A stretch of 64,000 bases of DNA, taken from the NCBI RefSeq assembly GCF_000499385.1, contig NW_013654827.1:32485-96484 (forward strand), read 5' to 3'. Positions 51,138 to 63,031 of this stretch are shown piece after piece. A model generated the notes under the pieces. The model was not told where the DNA came from. It ran no database searches and was given only the letters and a program-made list of their open reading frames with translations. Made by a program: the position numbers and the translations under genes. Within the stretch, counting starts at the first letter, position 1; each line of letters starts with the position of its first letter. This stretch comes from Eimeria necatrix. Lineage: Eukaryota > Apicomplexa > Conoidasida > Eucoccidiorida > Eimeriidae.

Positions 51138-51284
51138 TGGTATTACTAAAAGCGCCTAAGTTACTGCCAAAACGGCAGTCACACTGGGAGCATTAGCGGC
51201 CAGCTAGGAATACTATGGGCTTTAGCTATAAAAGACTACTGCAGCGCTACGTGGAGCGTCCAGAGGCTTTATACTGACTAAGGC
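51138..51284 (+). repeat. Diverged dispersed repeat, copy B
   Basis: Second copy of the unit at 50470-50645, same orientation, about 670 bases downstream and shorter by roughly 30 bases, mainly from one gap in the middle. Confidence 0.6.
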
Positions 51285-52433
51285 ACACGCTAGCTATCAT
51301 AGGTGTGAAGACGCGGACTCACTCCTCTTCGTACGATGCTTATGGTAGAAACAGGAGAATTGCATAATTGTGTCCTTAACGAACTTCCCTTGGGCCTGTG
51401 GTGGGTCTTTTTCGTGCAACGCCTTTATCTGTGCGATATTACGCGCACACCAGTGCAACGGATATTAATACACAGAGAAGAAGAATAGGTGCCATTTCCA
51501 GATATCTCATGTTACAACAGCTTGACAGTAGCAGCCTCGATTTTGCGCTCTTTCTCCAAGCACTCAAAGAGATTAAATAGTCAAACCAGTCCCGACTTGT
51601 ATTTTACTTACTGCCGCGACTGGAATTGATTTAAGGGATCCCACAAGAGCACCGAGCTCCCTTGATAAACTTCATCATGCCCCTGCCAATGGGTTATTAC
51701 TGGCCAGCCTGGTGTTTCTGTCGTGGTGCATGATCCGCTCCTATACGGAGCTAACTAACGCAAAAGTTTTCAGAGAGCTCCCGCGTGAATGAAGCCATAT
51801 ATCTGGGCTCTCAGAGATATTAACTAGGTCCTAGAGCTATACTGTGGGGCGTCAAAATCACCATTAATATAAATCGGAATATGCCTGCCTCGAGCTAAAT
51901 TTATGAGGATTCATTAATATATTGTTGGGTTGTGTGAGCTTCTGGAATAAAATGAACCCGTTCATAAAAGACAAAATAATCTACACAGGAGCTCTTGCAA
52001 ACATACGCTGGCGCCGACGGGTCTTCTTCACGTATGCGGTCTTCTTGAAAGTCATAGATAAACTTAGGTTTTTAAGGCTCTAGATGAGGTGAGGAAGCAG
52101 TGCTGTGCTGTAAGAGGTCCACAAGGGCTTGAACAACGATAGGAATTGCAGATTCGAGGTTTGCCAGGGAAGACGCAGTGTTTGAATAACTGACATCGCA
52201 TCTCCAACTGAACTACCTAAAATTTCCGCCAAATTACAAGTCCTGTGGTAAATTTTGTCCTTAAACACATTTGCATTCCGGCAGTCGTGAGCTTTTTTGG
52301 GATTCGAAGACGTCTCTGGCGGTATTTCGTACCCTTCGACCCCATTCATACAGCATTAACTTACGCAAAGTGTCACGATCTTCGCTACTCTATTTGAAAA
52401 GCATTGGAAGTGAACCTTTCAGCAGAGCAATGA

Positions 52434-55400
52434 ATGCCGTTCCACTTTCGATCACTGCGCTGCCACGGTGTCACCGAGACTCGAGGAGGGACTGTCTTCA
52501 GTCCGTTACTAGACGTAAGGTACGGTAGAGGCAGAAAGTACGTCGTAGTTCCTCACATACAGATGCATGATGCACAGAAAGACGGTCTGGAGAAATATCA
52601 AATGGTCATTAGGAGGATGCTTTGCCAAATTTATAATCGCTTACTGGAGACTCAGTGGCTTCATCAGGAAGAGGAGGAGGAAACCCAAACTGCCAGCTTC
52701 TGCAATACCAAGCGTTTCTGTGTGCATTTGCTTTGATGCCAATTACTCTCTCATCAAGCTACGTGAAATACAGACTACAGACTAAGCTTACGATTTTTCT
52801 CTTGTTCCACGGCTTCCAACAGCAAGGGTAGCGCTAACTGATTCCCCCATAGCATTCCTGACTGCGTGGTTAATCAAAAGAGGCTCTCTACTGAAACTTG
52901 CTTAGATAGTGTGCCAACGTGTGGCGAGGAATGCCCAACCTCAGTTGAAGGCGGTGCCAAAAGAACTTGGGTCATAGAGTCAACGAAGACACTGTCTGAC
53001 ATGTTCACACAAGAGTTCCGTGTGTTTTTCCTTGGTTTTTCAATCTCCACACAGACAGCCTCTGTGAATTTGTTCGAATTGTCCTAAATACCGCATAAGC
53101 AACTGAAGTCAAAATAAGGGTGCTGGTATTGCAAGGAGCATATATGAAGCTTGCAGGAGAGCTCAAATTTCCGCCGATTGTAGACCGCAGCTGTAGCATC
53201 AGTGTTGGAAGCGTCCTAGAACAAAGACATGCAGATTTTAAGGCCCTGCCAACCGCGAGATCAAAACGCTCAGTCTTTAACCGATATACAGGCTCATGTC
53301 GACGGACTGTGCAAGAAGCGTCTGTATCCGTATGGGTTATGTACTCGCAGATTAGGATTCGTATGGAAACGCCACATTCCACACCGACGCCACTTCGCAG
53401 TTTTAACCGCTCAGAGGCATTAGCTTTTCATCCAATCTATGCAAGTCTAAAAAAACTACTGATGAAGTGAGGCTGAAAGCAGCTTTAGTACACTGCTATA
53501 TCGAATATATGCTAGTTGATTTTTCCCACGGAGGGACCTTATGTCCCCATGCATATAGCTTGTAGTGAGCCAAATATCTGTGCAGCCCAGCGCTCTCCAT
53601 ACAGTAAGGAAGAGGCCTAAAATAAAGCGTTTAACGTCGTAGCTTCACGTGTCGTGCTCAGCAAGGGCACCTGGTATCTTTCACTGTCTCTTTTTTCCAA
53701 TTACATGTAAACTTACTGTATCGCGGGCAACGGCTTGACAGTCCTCAGCGTTCGGCAACACTAGCAGCGCGGCCACGCTGTGTGGAGAGATATCCTCACC
53801 GCTGGACATAGGACATCGGAATTCCTCTTGTACCTTAACGACAACACAAGCTGAAGGATTCTGTGTCAGCCTCATCTGGGCAGAGCCCCCTGATTCCGCT
53901 GGTCGCAGCCTACGTGACGGTGTATAATTGCGGAGAAAAGGCACCGCAGCGGATACTTTTTCTCATCATAAATGTGCTGAGACGCATAACATTAAAAATG
54001 TGTCTGCCTAGGGAACACGGAGACTAGCAAGATAGAAACTAAAGCTGTGAAGCGTCGCGGATGTTTGACGCACTCTGCAGTGATGTTACCGCGAAAGCAC
54101 TACACATGTCTTATATGCTCACATATATATAAAAGCCAAGCAGCCACGCGTTTCGAGCAATCAGTGACGTATGAACTGTACTTCTCAAGACTTCGAAAAA
54201 AAAAAGATCAGCTTTGGAACGTGCGACAATGTGGCTATGATGGAGGATTCCCGACCTTAGCACTCATGGTGAACGTTCCAGTGTAAGCACAGCCCTCACT
54301 GTTTTTGTTATCTTTATGCGAGAAAGGCCATAGTTACACAGGAACTTTTCTCCATCGTATATGAACCCTGTTACAGCGCATGTTGCAGGCAGGTGACAGT
54401 CCCACAGTTGCACGCTTCCTTACCACAGTTCCAAGCGCTTCAAGCCCCCGCCAAGCTCGGCACTGACCGCTGGGCTTCGAACGAACACAGTTCGCCGCAA
54501 GCTGAAAATGAAACAAACAGATATCTTTTCTGCTACTCTCGTATTCCTGAAGTCAGTTCAGATAGCTTCTATTTCTTTAATTCCGTCTGCTGAGAACTGC
54601 AGTAGTCTCCGTGATATTTCAGCGCCTGTTTTGCACGTCTGTCTCTCCATTTCGGTCTTGAGTCAGCCATATTGTCTCCCCGTACCATAGTGAACTAGGA
54701 ACACGCATACCCCGCCCAGACCGGAGTCATTCTCCTTGCGTACCTTCGCATAGACTGCTTGTTGCCCGGTCAAACCAATCCACCGCAACTATAAATAGTA
54801 CAGAAATGTACAGCTTTCCCCGCAGCCACAGCATACACCCTATGGGCGAGGCAGCATGTGTTCGAAACCACACTTAGTCGGGGCGAGGGAAGCATTGCTT
54901 TGGGCAAGCTTAATGGCGGCAAAAGCAGCGGCAGCGGAATTTGTCTGCAGTTGAACGAGGTGTTTTCGCCTGCACATCCCTGGTTGCGACTGCCCGCAGT
55001 CATTGCTCGTGTTGCACGCACCAGTCTTCCTGTTGCGCTCATTGTGCAAATTCAGCTGAGGTCGCACGCATGTGGTGCTCTTCGAAGCGAGCCTGCCGAA
55101 TATTCATACGCTTGAATTAAACTCTTGATTTAGCTCAATGAAGAAGTGCAGTGCAACGGCACGCAAACAGACACAGGCGTCTAGGGGAGATTTTCGTTAA
55201 TCAGCGTGAGAGCTATTTCATTTTGAGACTTGCTTAGCTGAAGACTCAAGCAGAGCTGCTTATATAAACAATGCATAGTGGTATTACAGTTAGTTCCCTA
55301 GGTAAGTTGTAAACGGAACAAAGGACAGTTCATCTGCTTATTTGGTCATGATCTAATAGAAACACATTGTGCTGTGAAGCCACTTGCTGCATTATCTTGA

Positions 55401-58400
55401 AGTGCAGCGGTGAACGCCGTAAAGGATTTCGAGATACGATTAATCCGCGCTCGCTGGTCGACATTCGGAGAGCCGTCCACGTACCGTGACGTTGGAAGTT
55501 TGCAGTCTCGGAAACGCAGGTGCTGTCTAGCTTTTCTCATAATGAAAATCCGTAGCTGCTGTGTAAGCTGGTGTGAAGACTGCGGCACGGCAGTTTATTT
55601 TGTATTATAGATCTAGAAAGTGCCTGGAAGCTCCCAACTAACGGAACGCCTATTGCTGGACTGGCGGCATGCATTGTGTCCGCAGGGAATGTCTCAAATG
55701 TTCCTCATTTTCAAGCCATCTAAAGCCAAATGATATGCTGACTAGTTTGCCGATCGAATATATGCGCAAAAGGCTTTCTCGTGGACGAAATCTGTCTGTG
55801 GCTCCGCACAGCAGCGGCACACCCCGTAAGGGAAATGAGTCTCTACTTCCTCTTCAGAGCGTTACTTTCCTCGAGCACTTCTGCAATCCAATATTTTCGC
55901 TTTGCTCCTATGCATTGTCGGGTGACCTATACAGACTCTAGCAGGCGCTGGAGTTATGCCATAGTTGACCTTTCGCTGAAAGACATACATCCACATATCC
56001 TTTTCCGCTTTGCTTTATGCCGAAATCAGAGTGCAATTGAAGGATCGCCAGCTATGGACGAACAACCACGCAGCGGAGTGAGTCCAGTCATCAGTCCTAT
56101 TCACAGAAATTGAGCCCTGCTTTTGAAATTTGTAGCTCTTCGCATTTATCCACCATACGGTAACACCTAGTAGCCATTTGCAGGCACGTAGATTTTACAG
56201 TTGCACGCTCACAAGGACATTCTACTTTCATGCATCTCACCTGATTGACCTCTACTGCGTGCTAGTCATTTTTGCGGTCCTCTGTCGAAATCAAGCTGTA
56301 GCAGCCGGAACTCAAGGCTAGTTGCACAACTAATGATGAACGCCAGCAGCCGAGCCGGAGATCCGGATGAACAACTGAATTGGCTCTAGAGCCACGACAA
56401 CCGTTTGCCGCTATCTATTTCCAATACTACTTATGTGTGCGACCAACATGGAGCTTGTCGATGCTTCAACTCTTCGACAATGTACAAGTACTAATTCAAC
56501 AAACGATAATTCAACAGAATACCAATACTAACAGGACGCTCGCGTTGCTCTTCAGTGTTGTACACATAGTCTATGGACAACAGCAGAACAGCACGATATT
56601 ACGTAGCTAGACGTTTACAGATTGAGAAGCAAGCGTTGAGTTAGTGACAAAAGCGAAGACGCCTTTGCTGCAATGTTCGTTCATGCTTTCAGCTGAGGAG
56701 GAGATGCTTTTCGTTTCTGAATGACGTCATGAACGGAACGAAAAGTATAAATAAGGAAAACAGCTGATGAGCTGTTGATTAGTTTAAAAGAAAATATTTA
56801 TATTGCTGACGGGATATCACTGTAGCGCTGTTATAAGTAGCGCACATGATGCAGAAGCCCAAAAGGACCCCCGGAAGAAAACCGGGATTTCCCGCTGTCC
56901 AGTGCTCACGGATGTAGGAGAACACTTTGGTGCGGGACGTGTAGGTCATCTGTGTATGACACGCTGTGAATAATGCGAAATGAAGGAAACGTACCACCGC
57001 TTGACGTGGCTTCTCGATAAAACCTACGCCGAGCAGTACTGTATTCCTTGTTGGCACCTGGTGCGTTCATCGTCCTGACTCGCAGTGTCCTCCATGAGAA
57101 ATCTCTTCTATATTCATCCATCGCAATCGAAAAGACTTAAAGGCCTTCTACAAGCGCTTGCTCAGAGTTGAAGGATCGAGGGAAAGCGAAAGGCTGTGTG
57201 CTGTCATAATTCTATTGTCAACGAGCACTGCCTCATATTGGGCTAGCACGCGCTCTGTCGTCATCGTTTCACCCATAACAGAAAAGGTCTCGAGTGGTCC
57301 CACGTGGATGCAGATTGCAGCTGGAGAGGTGCTTAGAGGCACATACTGTTTCTTTCAAGAATCGCAGGGTGTTTTTACGCAGGTGGCGTTGGCGCCGGCC
57401 ATGGAGACTCGTGAGTCTTGCTGTAATATGGCTCTTTGGACTAACGATGTGATAACGCCGAAAAGTCAATGGCTCGCCCATCACGGAAAGGGACGGATGA
57501 TACCACAAGAATGACGGAGCAGACTAACCAAGAATATAAGCACAATTTTCTGGAGTTGTCATCAATTGCGCCTCCGGCTTTACGCACTTTACGATCATGT
57601 GTAGCACAGAGAACATAGCAAACAGGATTGTTGAATGGCGTCGTTAATGTAGCTCAGGTAATATCGGTGCTGGGCGACACACTTACGCATTTCGGCATTT
57701 CACGGAAAGGGACGGATGATACCACAAGAATGACGGAGCAGACTAACCAAGAATATAAGCACAATTTTCTGGAGTTGTCATCAATTGCGCCTCCGGCTTT
57801 ACGCACTTTACGATCATGTGTAGCACAGAGAACATAGCAAACAGGATTGTTGAATGGCGTCGTTAATGTAGCTCAGGTAATATCGGTGCTGGGCGACACA
57901 CTTACGCATTTCGGCATTTCGTGGATGAAGCTTAGGCTTTATAGCAGGAGCCTGTGGAACCTATGTTAGTCTGTTATTATAGAGCTCACCGCTTAGTCCT
58001 AGACCGCTAATAGAAGCAGCAGGCTGCTATATAATAGTGTTTAGCAAATGTCATTGCATGTTGTACTTACGCCTTGGTAAGGTCATTTTGTTAGCATTCT
58101 ACTTCAAATGACTGGTTTCTGGGATGACTAGGGTGAAACAAAGAAAAACATATATTCTCTTTTGGAGACACTGAAGTTCCGGAAAATGAGAATTATGTTG
58201 AGCTCACGCTATCTAGTTCTTGCTGCCGAGCGGCCCTACACCAAATACAGAAACTCTCACGTATATCTTCAGTAATCAACTAGGTTGACCCGCCTAAATA
58301 GCTACCCTCTAGAAGCTCACTTCCTTATTTAAAAGGGAATTCCGAAGATACGTGGAGCTTATACCGAACAATTTTCACGCTGGTAGCAATAGACGCTTTC

Positions 58401-61395
58401 ACCCGGACGGGAGACATTGTGCTTCGCTGCTTTGGTTGTCAGGAGTCACTGCTCTCCCAAATTGTGAATGCACTCCTCCCTGCAGAGAGCATGCAGAACA
58501 TCGCGACCAAAAAATTGCATGCTGCAAGAAGGTGTGCTTCTATTATTATCGATCAGCGTTCATGCGGCATTTTGCTCTTGCCGTGGTCTACCAAAAGCCT
58601 GTTTGTATTGCTTGCAGAAACAGAGGCTCAGCGCCATTGAACAAATATCTCTATTATGGCGCGAAGACTCCGCGTCCTGAATTACATCTGTCAGTTGCTG
58701 TTATCTAATCTCGTTGCACGGCCGTAGACCTTCTTGCAGCAAATCACTCTGGCACAAGATACGGTTCCCGCAGCATTCAAAGCAATAGCCACTATGTGTG
58801 AGACGACTTATGTTAGCAAATAGCCCTTTCACTGCATGACGAGCTGCCTCTCGAATATTCAGCTCTGCGCTTGTAAGGGTTTGGTGTCGCTTTCTTTTTA
58901 TTTAGTTGGACTTCGTAACAAAAAACCGTTTTTGGCTGTCTTCGTTTTCATAGGATTACCTTAGCCTACCCTTCCAGGGGCATGGAATAAGGCACAAACT
59001 GCTTGCGCACACATTACAGTTTGCTGATCGCTCGTGTTCTCCGCAAACCAGGCCACCTGCACACGATCTTTCGTACACTGCAATTGCAAATTCTCAAGAT
59101 GAGCGACAGCAACAGCCAGTGAAGTGCAATATGTGTGTCAGAAGCATCACGAAAGAGATTCTTGTGTCAGGATAAATATTTTGCGGCTTTGCACCTCCAT
59201 CATTACAACATGCCTTTTGAAGCAGGAATAATTTTTGGCAAACACTCCTGGGCTACACGTCACAAATGCTCTGGGATTGCAAAACAAGGAACACGAGAAA
59301 TAGCCTGTTCGAAAGTGGTCGCGTGCCGGCTTACTAGCTTTTTAGTGTTTTTCCTCTAATCTGCAAATTGCGAAAAGTATATCCTATAGCACGTGTCCTA
59401 GGCAGCAACCTATATTGTTGGGGTTTGCTAAACACCAATGGCACATTGTTGCATCCAAACGTTGCTCGTTTTTAGCCCGACTATTTGTATTGGATGATGC
59501 TCGTTTTAGTAATGACTCCAGTTTCCTCCTGCTTTCTGTATTTACCCTATAAGCCGTTCTGGTAGGTCCACAATCTAGTCTTTGTTTTTCCCAAAGCTTG
59601 TTGGTACGTGTTTCTCTCACTACGTGTTCGCGAAACGTTGCGCTGGACATTAAGCTAATAGAGCAACGTTCAACTGAGCGATGCTTCCAGGCTCCAGATA
59701 TTGCAGAAAATGGCAAGTCCGCCAAGTATGCATTTATCGCCTTTTTATGCAAGTATTCGTTGCATGCAGAATAGCATGAAAATGTTTGCACTTGGTGGAA
59801 AGGATTCGCAGAGCTTTCCACTGCTCTGGAAAAAGAAAAGCTGTACACTGCAGTAATACTGCATGCTTCTGGTGTTGGCAAACACAGTAATGAATGTTCA
59901 CTAGAGTTAGCGATAAGCTAACCCTTGAACCCATCTGTAGTGTTGCTTCGTTGTTAATGGCGGCCATTAATCCATCAAGTTCGTTGTGTTTCTTCTCCAA
60001 AGATAATATTTCGGCGAATCGCTGATGTCTGTGTAAGATAACAACCGCTGACCATATTATTGCAGCACAATTTGTGCGAACAGCAGGGCCTTTTCTGTGT
60101 CAGGTTGCTCCTGCAAAACCACGCGAGTGTCCGGCATGACTCCAGACAAACAGTGGGCCGTTTGAGAGCACGTTTGAGGTTCAACTGTGCGATGCTTCCA
60201 GGCTCGAGATATTGCAGAAAATGGCAAGTCCGCAAAGTATGCATTTACTCACCAGGAACCATGAGCTGGGCGTACGCTGGAACCCGCACAGTTGAGTGAC
60301 CAAAATGCTATCGGTATAGCGGCCCAGCAGACCATGCGGCACTGCAGTGTCACAGACACAAAGCCTTCAGGTTTATTTATTTTGAGAAGATCATCGGTTC
60401 TTTAGCAGTACTGTTCTTGAGGTATCAGAAAGAGCTACACGCCACCAGCAACAAATATGGAGTATTTCTACCACCGTCCAAAGTTTAAAATTGGTCATGC
60501 TATTACAGCACGTATCAGAAACAGGCTAAATATCCTTTGAAACATTGCTATGCATCGGAGAAGCGTTTACTACCAGTATAGCTGAAGGCGCACACAAGCT
60601 ATTGGTCAGCAACATCCTATTTAAAAAGCTTAAAGTCACTGGCTGTTTGTCGCGCATTTGCCTGATGCTTGCAAGTAATAAACCATAAAATCGTGTTAGG
60701 TAAGTGGCAGCCATAGCACTACATACATGTATCAAATATAGTGTCGCCAAAACACGAGTACACCCTATGCAACGAAGAACACATTTCACTCCAGAAGGCA
60801 GTAAGCTGTACTTGGATAAAAAACTGACGTATTGCCATTTGTAAATACTTCCCGAGATGCGATTTCTAGGCCCACTGCGTAAACTGCACCTTGCACGCTG
60901 AATAAACACGCCTCTTTCCAAAAGAAGCAACGCGATTGTTCGGTAGGGGCCTTGTGAGTGACTGATTGTTGATTTCGTGTTGTCTGTTCTTTTATTTGAG
61001 CAAATGATATTACATCGCATCTCGCTACCAGATACAGTCCTAAAATAGTATGTTTCGGCGCACACAAGCCTTTTGGCTGAGCAGGCATTAGAACTCGCAC
61101 ACGCACAATTTTCCACATGCTGGTATAAAAGTATCCGTTGCGCATCAGGGATCATTTTGGCATGAGAGATACGATAATAATATTGAGCCAACGCCATTCT
61201 CCTGTGTTGCATCCTCATATTGGCCGATGCATAGAAACAGTAGACAACTCCACGACACGCTTCTCCCGCTGTGTTCTGCCTGGGAATCCAGCAGACGTGC
61301 GAAGCTACAGCACGGCGGACAGAACCTGGAGAATAGATTCCTCGCGGATTGTTGCTGACGCAGCTCATCGCTTTGTGCCAGCATGAGTCTTCGCA
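52434..61395 (+). CDS. Exon-like islands, possible NPHP4-like (transition-zone) gene
   Basis: Several plus-strand frames look like exons but I could not chain them by phase. At 54858-55112 a frame reads WLRLPAVIARVARTSLPVAL and then IVQIQL, similar in layout to NPHP4 RLRLPEMVGHPAFAVIFQL. At 55781-56080 a frame reads WSYAIVDLSLKDIHPHILFR. At about 57158-57382 a beta-rich frame ends at a CAG|GTGGCG donor. At about 58349-58640 a frame reads TWSLYRTIFTLVAIDAF, then DIVLRCFG and GILLLPWSTKSLFVLL, comparable to NPHP4 TWQVYLHSLQRVDV, SLVLRG and GVFVLPPRGVQDLHV. At about 61229-61386 a frame reads TVDNSTTRFSRCVLPGNPAD, comparable to the last NPHP4 ASH-like domain. Order matches NPHP4, but every match is weak. 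NPHP4 works at the flagellar base in other eukaryotes. Frames at 52434-52736 and 53120-53470 could belong to the same or another gene. Confidence 0.25.
57482..57919. repeat. Perfect 219-bp tandem duplication
   Basis: Bases 57482-57700 and 57701-57919 appear identical over the whole 219-base unit; a further C at 57920 also matches. Identity implies a very recent event or an assembly duplication. The unit carries no complete gene; its first bases overlap the end of an open frame (57158-57514). Confidence 0.95.
59668..59736 (+). repeat. 69-bp direct repeat, copy 1
   Basis: The 69-base segment beginning GTTCAACTGAGCG recurs at 60179-60247 with three substitutions. The copies are 511 bases apart in the same orientation. 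Confidence 0.9.
60179..60247 (+). repeat. 69-bp direct repeat, copy 2
   Basis: Second copy of 59668-59736. The flanks do not match, so only this core was duplicated. Confidence 0.9.
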
Positions 61396-62640
61396 CATCG
61401 GCTTTATCCGTAATTATACAACGTTTAAAACAGGTCTGCTAATGCAGGGCTACTCATTTGTTTGCGGAGCGAAATTGCTCCGTGAATTGGCCACGAAGAC
61501 GCGTTTTCTTAAATACTCCAAAGCTCGAAAAGTGAATCAGAAAAGAAAAGCGCCCAAGATTTGCGCTAATGTTACTGCTTACTATATGACAAAGCAAGTG
61601 AGAGCGAATGCTCCCAATAAGCGTAATCCCCCTACAAGTGCATAGCGCATGCCCCAGAGGTCTGGATAGGGCGAGGTTTATCATTAATCCATGGGGATTT
61701 TAGGATTTTTTTTTTCATTTTGCGCGTGATAGAACAGTCTTTTAGTTACTGCGGCTTCTTGATGAACTGCATGGTATTAGAGTGCAAACGCAACGGGTCA
61801 CTCAGAGCAAAATATGAGGGCTCCCAATTCCATGCACGCACCGTTGTTCTTCAGCTATATGGACGAGATTCTGAGCCGTCCACAGCACTTTGTTGCTACA
61901 GCTCTCCAAGGTCTTAATTATACTCGTTCCGGGTGACGTGACGCTGCTCCAGCAAATTTTGATTTGTCAGAGGTATGCAACAGAAAACTTTACTACGCTA
62001 CGCGTATAATACTGACAACATGACGATTTTTGGTACCTTAGAACCCTGCGAATATAAGTGGACTGGACGTGCATTCGAAACCTCATTCTGAATGTATACA
62101 TCGCTTTTCTTGATTTGAGAACGAAAACGACCAGCTGTGAGAGTAGTGCTGAGTTGCCAGCGAGAACTAACTTCGGGATCTACCGATATTGATACCTGTC
62201 ACTGCTGTGGTTCAGGACAACGAACGCTAGAAAAATTCTACATGTGCCACACTGGGGAATGTTTATTATAGTGGAATAGCTTAGGGTGACAGCGCGGAGG
62301 TAGTGTTAAAGCCGCAGCTTCTCCCTACACTGAACGCCGTAACGGTGATCCAGTGCAGCATGAAGCTAAACCGCCAGAACTCTAGCTGCCCTCAATTCGT
62401 GATCGTAGCAAGCAAAGAACTAAAGTCTACTTAGGAAATACGATATGCCGTGATACTGTTAGCTGGCACGTCGCTTACGAATTCCGGGTAAACGGTCGCA
62501 CCCGAAATTCAAGAGAAACTGTTTTTTTTTGCCGAGCCAAGACCAGGCACAGTGGACAACAACGTGCAAGCAGAAACTTCGAGCAAAAGCATCGTCTATC
62601 TTCAGCTGTTTCTATAGTGAAGTGCTCTGTTTTGCAGTTA

Positions 62641-62840
62641 TGGGGAAACCTCTGTATATGCCGCTATGGCTGAAACAGGAAGAAGCGTCGTTGAAAAGTG
62701 GAGTAGTGCTCTGAAGCTTCGGAAAACCGCTCAAGTGCTGTCTGATAGTGTTTTAAGTGAAGCTGGATCTGTCTGTTTTAGTGCGGAAAAGATACGACAA
62801 AAAAATGTGAATACAAGCCCAATAAGCTTGCTAGGTCTGT
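62641..62840 (+). CDS. Exon-like frame of unknown function
   Basis: After a TTTGCAG acceptor near 62638 a frame reads YGETSVYAAMAETGRSVVEK and continues through a Ser/Lys/Ala-rich segment to SPISLLG, where a GT follows (62833). Composition looks coding, but no family is recognised and neighbours in phase were not found. It may be the last visible part of a gene continuing in either direction. Confidence 0.25.
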
Positions 62841-62843
62841 TTC

Positions 62844-63031
62844 TGCTCTTTTCAAAGTTTCATGCGGTTCTGACTCTTTCAAATATGTAAGCCATATATC
62901 TGTGTTCACACGCCAGCTAACCTGATCTTTACAGTCACTTTGCCCTTTTCAATGTTTCATAGACTTCTGACTCTTTCAAATATGTAAGTCATATATCTGT
63001 GTTTACACGCCAACTAACCTAACCTTTACAG
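62844..63031 (+). repeat. Two diverged tandem copies of a 97-bp unit
   Basis: The unit at 62844-62940 is repeated from 62941 with about ten substitutions. Shared blocks include CTTCTGACTCTTTCAAATATGTAAG (first 20 bases CTTCTGACTCTTTCAAATAT in copy 2), CATATATCTGTGTT and CTTTACAG. The block ends look like intron material (pyrimidine-rich, ending in CAG). Confidence 0.85.

Larger units (their letters stand above)
49882..52433. other. Long stretch without a recognisable gene
   Basis: Only short frames (60-100 codons) on both strands. One plus frame at 50183-50464 has a hydrophobic stretch (ILAFVIFCLLLLF) and could encode a membrane segment, without further support. The region holds a pair of diverged repeats (separate entries) and AT-rich spacer. 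Confidence 0.45.

Noticed and set aside
53717..53940. Minus-strand exon-like frame (ACVVVKVQEEF) with a GTAAGT donor
   Set aside because: It looks coding, but it stands alone on the minus strand among plus-strand candidates; a plus-strand frame is open at the same place. Left unassigned, not annotated.
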